Below, piece after piece: positions 55,480 through 64,000 of a DNA stretch of 64,000 bases; the first letter of the stretch is position 1, and every line of letters begins with the position of its first letter. The DNA lies in the NCBI GenBank assembly GCA_015832175.1, contig WJXW01000002.1:4092001-4156000 (forward strand), given 5' to 3'. The notes beneath the pieces are model-generated. The model was not told the origin of the DNA. It saw only the letters and a list, made by a program, of their open reading frames with translations, and ran no database searches. The position numbers and the translations under genes were made by a program. The DNA is from Paraphaeosphaeria minitans (lineage: Eukaryota > Ascomycota > Dothideomycetes > Pleosporales > Didymosphaeriaceae).

Positions 55480-56525
55480 CTACGCTGCGAGAGCCCCGTC
55501 GCTAGCAGTGGCTGCGCCAGAGGCTGTCTGCAAGTCGTAATGCTTTGCATCAAGGTGGTCAGAAAGGTCAAAGTCGGGAGTGTGGTGGCCGTCGAAGAGG
55601 ACGGGCGTGAAGAAGGGGTCGCTGTCAACAAGGCCCGTAGTAGTTCCCAAGTCGGTGTTCTGGAACTGGTCGAAGTCGAAGAGGTCGTCAATAGGCTTGT
55701 TGTCCATGGAAGTGTGAGGTTGAAAAGCGAGAGGAAAGCCCATATCGCCAGCGAGGTTGTCGTTGAAGTCGACCGACACTGCAGGTCGCACAATATCTCT
55801 GCAGGATATCGTGTCTGGTCGAAGTCAACGGCGGCCCCGCTGAAGTTGGGCGTCTCTGGGGCGCACGACGAATCGCGCGGGGAGTCGAAGCTGTCCATGG
55901 TCATGGAGTCGGGGCTGGGAAATCCAGTCGACGAGGTGGTCTTGGCCGGGTTGATAGTGTCTTGGCTGGTGAAGGCGCTGTACTCGGAGACGGATGTGTT
56001 GTCGAGGTCGATGTCGAGATTGGCCTGGGGGACTTCGCCGGGGTACTTTTGGCGATAGGCCTTGAGCTCGGTGGCCATGGCGGCGATCTGGCGCTGGGCG
56101 GCGATGAGGTCTGCCTCCATCTGGTCCTTTTCGGCCTGGAGGAGCTCATACTCTTGCCGCTTGCGCTCGCGCGAGTTGTGGGCGGCCAGGCGGTTTCGCT
56201 TGACACGCTCGATGCGACGCTGCTCCTTCTCGTCATCGGTCTTGGCCCGCTTGCGCGGCGGTAGGTTGGTCTTGGGCTCGGGGAGCACCTGCCCCCACGA
56301 CTTTCGCTTCTTGGCCGCCTTGCCCTCCTGGGACGTGGGTGCTGGGCTCGAAGCCGACGCGGTTGAGGGCGGCGCGGTCGATGTGAAGGGTGTCTGATGA
56401 AGGTCCTCCATCTTGATGGTGGTGGTGGGGTCCACGGTGGGCGGGGTGAGCTGGGCCATTATGGCAGCGGCGTCCATAGCGATGTTGTGAGAGAGCTCAG
56501 AAGAAGTGGAGTAAGAGAAGTCCAT
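55480..56525 (-). CDS. hacA: HacA/Hac1-type bZIP transcription factor of the unfolded protein response
   Basis: ATG at 56525. The N-terminal region contains KSWGQVLPEPKTNLPPRKRA, diagnostic for HacA, then the bZIP basic region RIERVKRNRLAAHNSRERKR and a leucine-zipper-like helix (LLQAEKDQMEADLIAAQRQI). A 20-nt non-spliceosomal intron at 55782-55801 is flanked by paired CTGCAG sites in 7-nt loops. Removing it changes frame: the activated protein reads YPAVSVDFNDNLAGDMGF and ends at 55480 (341 residues), with an acidic, aromatic C-terminus (IDDLFDFDQFQNTDLGTTTG). Unspliced mRNA instead reads on to 55305 (406 residues) with a basic C-terminus. By homology with Aspergillus and Trichoderma HacA, Ire1 cuts this intron during ER stress, and the spliced form induces chaperones and secretion genes. 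Confidence 0.95.
55774..55809 (-). promoter_or_regulatory. Ire1-type splice sites of hacA (20-nt intron)
   Basis: On the minus strand the 5' site is CTGCAGA in a 7-nt loop closed by ATATC/GATAT (55793-55809). The 3' site is CTGCAGT in a 7-nt loop closed by CGAC/GTCG (55774-55788). The two CTGCAG sites are exactly 20 nt apart, and cutting between CTG and CAG at both removes 55782-55801. This is the CNG^CNG pattern known for HAC1/HacA mRNAs. Confidence 0.93.
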
Positions 56526-56563
56526 CCCCGTCTGTTTAGTGTGTGGTCGATGCGTGGTGAGTG

Positions 56564-56572
56564 CTAGTGCAT
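56564..56572 (-). promoter_or_regulatory. Minimal upstream ORF in the hacA leader
   Basis: ATG-CAC-TAG lies 39 nt before the hacA start codon. Upstream ORFs are known to affect hacA translation in other fungi; whether this position is within the leader depends on the unmapped transcription start. Confidence 0.4.
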
Positions 56573-58597
56573 CCAGGCAGAGGGGAGGGAAAGTCGAGGA
56601 TGATAAGCCGTGGGAGTGAGTTGACACGGTGGCCTTTATGTTAGGCGACAGGCCGTGGAGCGGCAGGGGCGTAGGGGCGCTTTGTCCCTTGCGGTAAGGA
56701 CGTTAATCTAAATTAGGGCAGCGCACCTTCCCCGATCGTGCACGGGCATGCGACGTGATCTTCGAGCTGCAACGCACGTTGCCTCCGCTTAGAGTGCTGC
56801 AGCGACACTCGCATTTCACCTCGTTCCGTCCATATTGCCTGTGAGTACTGGATAAACTGCCTTCGTATGCTCAACTCGTCCATGCAAAGACCACCCTACG
56901 CGGTGCCGTCACGAAGGGCGGATTCCTGGCCCTCAACGACCAGCCGCCGCGCACCTTTGCCGTGGAGGCGACGAAACCGCCCCACACTCCCTTGACGGCC
57001 GGGCCAACAGCGTTTCACACTCGGGGACCGGGACCGCGTCGTAGCTTCGCCCAAGGAGGCAGTTCCAGCACGTCCCCAGGGGTGCTTCTGGTACATTCCC
57101 GTAAGACTGCCCCAGCTACGCCTCATCGTCGTGGGTCGCTGTTGAGAGACGGCTCTTTTGTTTCGACTCTCCCCCACCGCAGCCTCTGCAGTGTCGCCCA
57201 GGGGCTCCAGCAGGTACCTACTCCACCCCGGTGGCTGAGCTGAACGAGAATAGTGCGCCATCCTCAATACCCACCTCGTCAGCACCCGGTGACGCGAGGC
57301 GCTGCTGAGGGATCCACTGGTGGCGCACGAGTGCACGAAACACGGCTCCGTGCGAGTCTGACGACGGTCCGCTACCTCTAGAGTCTAGAGTCTAATCAGA
57401 GGACGCTCCCACGCACCACTCCTGGGTGCTCAACAGTCGCGACTCCGAGCCCGCTCCCTTTGCTGTGTGGATCGCGAAAGTAATCTGGCACTTGAGCCGC
57501 CTTGCAGACTACGCGCACAAACACGCTCAAAATTCACATGCACTCTGTGACTGCCCGCCTCGGCTCTGCGCTCGCATGCATGGAAGCAGAGCGGCAAGCC
57601 TTCTCGAACCCTCCATACCCCATACTCTTCATCTATTCCTCCGGGCCTCAATATCCCCGCATACCCGTCCAATATACAACACCGGCTCTGCATGATTCCA
57701 AGCCGAACAAAGGGTACGTGCTACGGTACAACGACCCGGAGATTTGTGCTTTTTCTGGGGTAATAACCCTGTCGAGGGAGCACGAGGCCAGGCACAGAAT
57801 AATAACCTGCCCTTGATTGTGCCGCCACACCGCAGCCGTCGCATCAGCATAACTATGGGTGTTTGGCAATTGTGCCTTCGCGAAGCAGCTTCGCAATTCA
57901 GTCTAGACTCGCTATGCGGAGCGTGAATTTCAGTGCGCAACGGTCGAATTTCCGCGTAGAGGACCCTGAAATGCGGCGACCCTGGCTGGAACAGGCAGCT
58001 GCGTACCGTTATCGAGCAGTCTTAGCCCACACACAAGACCCAGTGGGCCTCTGTATCATCCGTTCGTATATACGGGTCGCCATCGCATCCGGGGCGTTCT
58101 TTGTCGTACATTGAAAGTGTGTTTCTCCTGTACGAGTCACTGGAGTTCTGGTGCCCCTGGACTCAACGCTATCGAAACGAACGCGCGTTCGGCGAGGCAG
58201 CACCTTTCGGACCTATCGAAAGACTCCGAATCCGGCTGCCTGAACTCCTCTCCATCATCACGACCAGATCTCCTCGTTCATTTTGGACCTGATTGCAAAG
58301 TCAATGCTGAAGAGAACAGGTCGCATCTTCGTGATGACGATTGCTCGTCGTTCAGGCTTAGAGAATCCAGGTGCCGGCGCGCGCCACCGGATGACTCCCA
58401 CTAAATCGCTCAGGCGGCCTTTTTATTTCTTTCACGAGCGTGTTGCATGTGGAAGAGCTATCGACGAGGTTCGCTGAGCGAAAGTGTTGCACAGAAAGGG
58501 AGTTGTCGTCATTAGGCGGCCGAAATGCTTCCTGTTTCTCGCTCAAGACCGAGTTCGAGACACGGACGCCGCCTCGCTGCGTTAATAACGTAATCAA

Positions 58598-58675
58598 CTC
58601 AATCCTGCTATTCAGTCACCATGTTGAAATTACCGACTCGATCCTGACATCCAGCTCACCATGTTGGAAATTACG
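58598..58675. repeat. Imperfect tandem duplication of about 36 bp
   Basis: Two adjacent diverged copies sharing TCAATCCTG / TCGATCCTG and TCACCATGTTG(G)AAATTAC. Confidence 0.7.
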
Positions 58676-59716
58676 TCAGGAAATTCAAAATGCTAATTTC
58701 GAACTTGCAAGCAGCTCTCTGGAAGGATCTGCCTCATTCTGACATACGAGGATCAGAGTAGGTGGTGCGCAGTTCGAAATAGGGATGTGAGCTGATATCT
58801 TCATCATTGAATCTGGCTCCATTATGTCCACTTAAAGATCCATCAGGTCGCGTGCTAATGGTCCCATAAGCAAAAGTTTCTGAAAATAGGACCTTATTCT
58901 GCAGTATATATTCTCGATAATGGAATGATCGAAACCCTTCCACCTTTCCTTTACTGCTCTCCGTCACAGCTTTTCCCGCATAAAAACAACATCCAAGCGT
59001 ACTCAATGAAATAATCCACCTTTCTATCCCTCTGCTGCTCAATGTGACCAACGTTGCATAATCGTGTTTCTCTCTTCTTGCCTCCCGTCGCCTTCTCCCA
59101 CCACAATGTAGGTGCTGCTCGCGTTCGTTTCGTTGCACTACAGACTCGTCAATTCACTTTCCCCTCATGAAATCGAAGAGGGCGCATGGTCCAGTGGTCA
59201 AGACGCCTACACACAGCAATCGTCAGGGCGTCGCGGAGGGATCCGCAGGGTGGCCACCTGTATGAAGCTGGGCTTTGAAGGTTGCTAGTGGACCTCTTAG
59301 CCTGACCCTGGCGGGGGACGCCCCGTCCGGGCCGTCTTGAAGGGAGCTGCGATGATCGTGGTGCTGTGTGAGGCTTCGGTTCGCATCCGAGCGTGCTCGT
59401 TTTTTGCTCACTGCGCTCTTTACTGGTTTTGGAATGCGCACTGGAGCAGCATTGACGAATGGAGCAGGCTTCTGGTCCTGGGAAAGCTGGTATCTAATTG
59501 TCGGCAAATGAATAAGTAGGTACATCCGTAAGATAAAGCAGGAATGTGCTCTGTGCTGTGTACGTTCAGGTGCTTCTTTTGCTATGGAATTGTACGCATT
59601 AGATAGACTTTTAAGACCATACCTCCGTCCCCTTTTCAATCTTTTCGTCTATCTCGTCGCGGCCGTTCCTATCTCTTATACGCGCAACGAGCCGCGGCGC
59701 GCAGGGTTCATTCCGA

Positions 59717-59750
59717 TAGGTAGGTAGGTAGGTACCTACCTACCTACCTA
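59717..59750. repeat. 34-bp perfect palindrome of TAGG/CCTA units
   Basis: Four TAGG units run straight into four TACC units plus TA, so the 34 bp equal their own reverse complement with no spacer. It lies about 140 bp before the proposed dioxygenase start. Confidence 0.95.
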
Positions 59751-59888
59751 GGTCCCTACCTAGCCGAGCCCTGGGTAAACCCAACCTCAACATCAACCGT
59801 AGTCGTCCAATCACCACCCATCTCCCGACGCTTACGGCTTTTTTTTCTGCGATTGTACTACTACGTACTGCCTGCTCAAGCTTTCGCG

Positions 59889-62114
59889 ATGAGCTCTTTC
59901 CGAGCGCTACTTCGCACGCGTGCAGATGAACGGTAGGTCATGCGATACCCCGTCATGCCCCGCAGTTAAGAGACGGGAGACGCCGACGCAAGTTTGAATC
60001 TCGACAGATGGTGTCTGTAGTAAACTGTGCATGATTTCCAATCATCGATGCATGTACATAGGCAGGCTCCCAGAGGTAGTGGTTCTGAGCAGAGGTTTTG
60101 ACATTGTCCGCCCCAGTACATCACACCTCGGAGCCAGTTGTGATAGGTATACCTAGCACAGCTGCTCTGATTCAAAAGAAATTTCATACGCTCGGTTACT
60201 GACCTACATTCAAGGCTAAGCAGACTGTGTTCCCGAGCTTCATCACGCTCTTCAAAGTCTAGCCCACAAGCTATCCCGCATTGCCTCCGCTTCAACTCTT
60301 CAGTCTCGTCACACCGCCCACAAAATACGTCGTCCAAAAGCACGCTAGGTATCGAAAATGCTCATCGCTCTCTCGTTGAATCTGATATTCAACAATCCTT
60401 GGGCCTCAAAGGAATCAATGATTACGAGCCAGAGAACAAGTCAGCCGATGCCGACTATCGTCGCCTCCGGCAGCTTTCTGATGATGTCCTGCAAAATCAG
60501 AAGGACGTCAGCTTGCTGCATGGCCAGATCCACCGTTTAAGGCGAGACTTGAGAAGAACGCAGAAAGTGGTCGAAGGTGGACCTTGGTTAATTAACAATA
60601 CCTCGACATCCAGCATGAGTCTAGGAGAGGAGGAGGTCACCTTAAAGAACGAATTCCTTCATGTGGGAGAGCATAAAATGTGAGCAATTCCGCATCTCTG
60701 CTAAGGGAAAAGATGGCTAACCTGACAAGTCCTAATATGTGGCTAAGGTCAGCACTCAGTTGAACGGAGACCTGCGTGTTTGTACTAAAGTAAGTAGGGA
60801 CAATTGTCAGTGCAGCAGCTGCATACATGGCGACACAAAACAGAGACTTCTCGATACATTCTCGGTATTTTAATGCGACTTGTGCTTGCTGGGTTTCGCT
60901 GAATAGGTCCAGATTCCCGAAAACATATCCATCAAAACCTGTGCCGAGTTCGGAAATTACATGGACATTACATGTAGGACCACCAGTATTGAGAGTTCAT
61001 CACCGTCCATGATTAACAGTCTACAGGGAGCGATGGTCACCATAGCCGGTATGATAAAGAACTGCTCATTGCAGCCGTACGGGACCCTAGGTCAAGAGCG
61101 ACAGTACGCCAAGGCCACCCTGACCGGTGAGACCTACTCCTTCACCCCTAGCAATAGTATCAGCCCTAATTTAGAACCAGAATCTTCACATGGGGCAGTG
61201 AGATAGCAAACAACAAACCGAATTGCCATTGGCTCCGGCCCGGAGTCTCCACCACCACGTTCACAACCAAAGACCGCAAAACCAACGACGACCTCATAAT
61301 TCTCGACGTCCTCCAAAAAATCGTGCGTGCATCATCTCCGCCCTTCGAATCCCCGCATGCTAACCACCTCCAGCGCCGATACGGCTTCTGCTACGTAAAT
61401 AACGTTGACGCCACCCCGGAAGCCACAGAGACTCTCCTCAAGCGCATCGCCTTCATCCGCGAGACGCACTACGGAGGGTTCTACGACTTCACTGCCGACC
61501 TGGCAAAGGCCGATACCGCATACACCAACATCGCGCTTCCCGCGCACACAGACAACACGTACTTCAGCGACCCGGCCGGGCTCCAGGCGTTCCACCTCCT
61601 CTCGCACACTGAGGGCGAAGGTGGCGCGTCACTCCTCGTGGACGGCTTCAGAGCCGCTGAAACGCTTATGGCCGAGGATAAAGAGGCGTACCACGTCCTA
61701 GCTACGGTGAATGTGCACGCCCACGCCTCAGGCAACGCAGGTATATCCATCCAGCCCTACCGCGGGTTCCCCGTGCTCGAGCACGACGTCGAGGTTGGGG
61801 ATCTGCTGCGCGTCCGGTGGAACACGTCGGACCGCGCGGGCATCGAACTGCCCCTCGAGGAGGTGGACAGGTGGTACGCGGCGGCGCGCAAGTTCGATGC
61901 TATTTTGAAGCGAAAAGAGAACGAGTATTGGGAACAGCTGCAGCCAGGGACGGTGTTGATTTTTGACAACTGGCGGGTGATGCATGGGCGGAGTGAGTTT
62001 ACGGGGAAGAGGAGGATTTGCGGGGCTTATATCAATAGGGATGATTGGATTAGTCGGTGGAAGATGCTGCATTTTGGGAAGAAGGAGGTGTTGGGTAAGT
62101 TGGCGACTAGCTAA
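59889..62114 (+). CDS. Trimethyllysine dioxygenase (carnitine biosynthesis), mitochondrial
   Basis: Eight exons rebuilt from splice signals and phase: 59889-59932, 60179-60679, 60730-60747 (18 nt), 60798-60864, 60907-60973, 61027-61126, 61175-61322 and 61374-62114; 561 residues. The Fe(II)/2-oxoglutarate enzyme hydroxylates N6-trimethyllysine, the first step of carnitine synthesis. The junctions restore IPNMWLRDNCQCSSCIHGDT, then KQRLLDTFSVQIPENISIK, DITWSDGHHSRYDKELLIA and LQKIRRYGFCYVNNVDATPE. The TauD domain has the HxD motif in LPAHTDNTYFSDP and the distal His in FDNWRVMHGRSEFTGKRRIC. The N-terminus (MSSFRALLRTRADERNFIRS) is Arg/Ser-rich and looks like a mitochondrial presequence. About 100 residues with a coiled-coil-like stretch (DYRRLRQLSDDVLQNQKDV) precede the usual domain; the first two exons are the least certain part, with Met at 60615 as the alternative start. 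Confidence 0.85.
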
Positions 62115-62265
62115 GTGAAAATGGGCGCGCACGACGGTGGGGGGATTGCGTGTATATAGGAAAAATTGTTGATACGCATGACTGAGATGGCCCTCGGTGT
62201 ATGTACAGCTGCCCCTGCGCGACTCGACTCCAAGGAAAAATTCCATTTGTCCTGAGTTTTCCCTT

Positions 62266-62943
62266 CTACGACCTCTCCCTCTCCTGCTCCAGCTCCAGCT
62301 CCGCCTGGCGGTAGTACTTGGCCGTGTCGACGCCGTGGTACGGGTGGTGCACGAAGTTGGGCCACGGGATGACATGACTGAAGACATTGGCATACCGCGA
62401 GTTCCGGTGGGCAACGCCCTGCATGTGCTCGGTCATCTCGCTCTTGCCGTACAGCGGCTCGCCCTTCTTGACCTTGGCAACCATCTCGCGCATGTCCATG
62501 GCGATCTCGCGGCGGTTCTCGCGCGCCCCGTAGAAGCGGGACGTGGTCCGGGAGTAGGCGAAGAGGAAGGCGCCCGTAAGGCCGAGTGCGCACGACATGC
62601 GCATCACGGGCGCGAAGCCGCCCTTGCCCACGAACGAGGGCGACACGCGCTCCCAGTAGAGCATCAGACCGGGGGAGATGGCGCCGACGGCGGCACCCGT
62701 GAGCCAGTCGGACGGGCGGGTGTATCGCATGACGCGGGAGAAGTGGCTGGCATGCATTAGTACTTGTGGTTGCCGCCGCGGGCGTGGGGAGCGTACGGGT
62801 CATTGTCGATGAGCTGTGCGCTGTTAGCTGTACATCCCCCATTGCGGGCGGTGCAGGCGCCAATTGCTTACAGGATACTCGCCGGTGGGGATCTTGTCCG
62901 GGACGACGGGCTGGCCGATGGTGGTCTCGGCCGTGGAAGACAT
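62266..62943 (-). CDS. NADH:ubiquinone oxidoreductase 21-kDa subunit (complex I accessory)
   Basis: Three exons: 62872-62943, 62797-62813 (17 nt) and 62266-62746; 189 residues. The 17-nt exon joins GEYP to LIDNDPHFSRVMRYTRPSDW, the conserved opening of the fungal 20.9/21-kDa complex I subunit. Intron 2 (50 bp) has GTACGC, a TACTAATG branch point and CCAG. Two membrane-type stretches follow (GAAVGAISPGLMLYW and MSCALGLTGAFLFAYSRTT), then FYGARENRREIAMDMREM and YHGVDTAKYYRQAELELEQE. The protein sits in the mitochondrial inner membrane arm. A call from the ATG at 62757 would lose the conserved N-terminus. The gene is divergent from the Aquarius gene. Confidence 0.9.
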
Positions 62944-63153
62944 GGCGGCGGTATGGGGAGGAGAGGAGGGGAGAGCTGCGTCGTCGTCGACATGCACTTC
63001 AGTGAGGTTCAAATGGTCCGTGCGCCTCTCGCGCATCATGCTACTAAACTTCTTGCTAGGCGCGTCAAGAGCATGCGACAACAATGCGTGCGCCCGCTCA
63101 GCATTGCGCCCTCCCGACCTGACGATTGACAACATAGTAAGAGAAGAGCGGAC
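62944..63153. promoter_or_regulatory. Shared divergent promoter region, complex I subunit / Aquarius
   Basis: Only 210 bp separate two divergent start codons. No TATA box was seen. The promoter role is inferred from geometry. Confidence 0.5.
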
Positions 63154-64000
63154 ATGGCCGACATCAAGGGAACAAATGCCGAGAGCAGCGCACCCGCGCT
63201 CGACGCCAGCGCCCGGCCGACCGTAGCAGACCTTCAGGGCGACAACCACTTCGCGCTGGTAGCGAGGAAGAACTGGCTCACCGCCAAGAAACCCCCGAAA
63301 GCGCGCCACGAGGTCATCAAGGAGGAGTTGTGGGACGAGCTGGAAAAGGTCGACTTTGCCTACTCGTCGCTCCTGGTCCTGGAGAACCTGCAGCTGCTCG
63401 AGCGATATCTCTGGCCGGCCTTCAGCGACGATGCGTCCAACTACCATGCCCTGCTGGTGGCACTCATGGTCAATGTCAAGAGGAGGGAGAATCTGCCGTC
63501 GTGGGGTAAGACTGCTTGTTTGACAGCGAATGCGACAGTTGTGCTAACAAGTGCAGAACATTTTACCAGCAAGCCCGCTGAATTTTCCTCGTTCTTCCGC
63601 CGCATACTTACCATGAGCGTGGACCGCTCGCAGCCCATAAAGATCCGCACACAGCTGTTGTCCTTCGTCATCGGCGCGTTCCAGTCGCTAGATAGCGGCT
63701 TGGTGCGCAAAGAGTGCGCGCCGCTCGTCAACATATCGATATGGCAGAACCTGCACTCGGACGCCGCGAGGGAACACCACTTTGAGCAACACCAGATGCT
63801 GCGGAAGGCGTGGCGAGCGGCACACAAACGCTTCGATGCTGCGGACGAGACGCTCCAGGCAAGGCTACGGTTCGAGCGCTCGTGGCTGTATACTCTGATA
63901 CTGGACTTTCTGGATCGCATATACAACAGCACTACGCGTCAGGAGATCCAGGGCAACCTGGCCTACTGCGAGCGGTTTATGGAACTGCTCACGGATCTGC
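63154..64000 (+). CDS. Intron-binding spliceosomal helicase Aquarius/Cwf11 (5' part)
   Basis: The gene runs off the right edge; exons 63154-63505 and 63557-64000+. The intron has GTAAGA, a GCTAAC branch point and GTGCAG. The encoded N-terminal helical-repeat region matches Aquarius: SSLLVLENLQLLERYLWPAF, then LMVNVKRRENLPSWEHFTSK over the splice, FFRRILTMSVDRSQPIKIRT, RKECAPLVNISIWQNLH and AYCERFMELLTDL. Aquarius (Cwf11 in S. pombe) joins the catalytic spliceosome near the branch point. Its SF1 helicase domains would lie beyond the window, so helicase motifs cannot be checked. Confidence 0.9.
   Translation, partial: MADIKGTNAESSAPALDASARPTVADLQGDNHFALVARKNWLTAKKPPKARHEVIKEELWDELEKVDFAYSSLLVLENLQLLERYLWPAFSDDASNYHALLVALMVNVKRRENLPSWGKTACLTANATVVLTSAEHFTSKPAEFSSFFRRILTMSVDRSQPIKIRTQLLSFVIGAFQSLDSGLVRKECAPLVNISIWQNLHSDAAREHHFEQHQMLRKAWRAAHKRFDAADETLQARLRFERSWLYTLILDFLDRIYNSTTRQEIQGNLAYCERFMELLTDL

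Larger units (their letters stand above)
56526..59888. other. Long intergenic region without a supported gene
   Basis: About 3.4 kb between divergent hacA and the trimethyllysine dioxygenase gene, the longest gene-free stretch here. Open frames stay below about 150 codons and show no family resemblance or splice-consistent extension. It contains an imperfect tandem duplication at 58598-58675 and a 34-bp palindrome at 59717-59750. A long upstream region is common for regulated genes such as hacA. Confidence 0.5.

Noticed and set aside
59176..59260. A possible tRNA: GGTCCAGTGGTCAAGAC looks like a D-arm, with a GACGCC/GGCGTC stem after it
   Set aside because: No T-arm (GGTTCRANNCC) or matching acceptor stem is found at a sensible distance, even allowing an intron. 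It may be a decayed tRNA fragment or chance.
59966..60343. A 125-codon minus-strand frame with an EELKRRQC/DEAREHS stretch
   Set aside because: It overlaps exon 2 of the dioxygenase model on the other strand; the plus strand joins in phase with a recognised enzyme, while this frame shows no family features.

Overview
This is a gene-dense stretch of nuclear DNA from a filamentous ascomycete (Pezizomycotina; a Dothideomycete is plausible, but I cannot name the species). Genes carry short spliceosomal introns (about 45-300 bp) with GTRNGT-like donors and CTRAC-like branch points a few bases before the acceptor. The gene set is typical of these fungi: a HacA-type bZIP factor with an Ire1-type intron, NTE1, an Arp9-like actin-related protein, Rsc7/Swp82, a Frizzled-like 7TM protein and small secreted proteins. 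No rRNA, tRNA, CRISPR array, intact transposon or virus was found.

Layout, left to right: 3' part of an NAD-dependent epimerase; small repeat-bearing hydrophilic protein (-); class II fructose-bisphosphate aldolase (-); mitochondrial ribosomal protein bL9m (-), divergent from a membrane-anchored UBP16-like deubiquitinase (+); Gfo/Idh/MocA oxidoreductase (+); conserved disordered protein of unknown function (+) followed by a 48-unit ATTGG/CCAAT array; glycine decarboxylase P protein (+); NTE1 phospholipase (-), divergent from ARP9 (+); guanine deaminase (+); secreted Cys-containing protein (+); asaB/CmcJ-like enzyme (-); 55-aa protein (+); SR splicing factor (-); ETF-ubiquinone oxidoreductase (-); secreted Ala/Gly/Lys repeat protein (+); Frizzled-like receptor (-); Rsc7 (-); disordered hypothetical (+); TDA3-like FAD oxidoreductase (+); 81-aa protein whose only intron is a 45-copy CCATC satellite (+); HacA (-); trimethyllysine dioxygenase in eight exons (+); complex I 21-kDa subunit (-), divergent from the spliceosomal helicase Aquarius/Cwf11 (+, runs off the end).

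There is no single cluster or operon. Several genes serve mitochondria (bL9m, GCV2, ETF-QO, complex I 21 kDa, trimethyllysine dioxygenase, possibly UBP16), two encode SWI/SNF-RSC subunits (Arp9, Rsc7), and two serve pre-mRNA splicing (SR protein, Aquarius). Exon structures were rebuilt by eye from splice signals, reading phase and family resemblance; every multi-exon model given is phase-consistent. The strongest special signals are the 20-nt Ire1-type intron in HacA with its paired 7-nt loops, exons of 6, 17 and 18 nt in three genes, two pentanucleotide satellites, a 34-bp perfect palindrome before the dioxygenase gene, and two decayed cellulose-binding (CBM1) modules.
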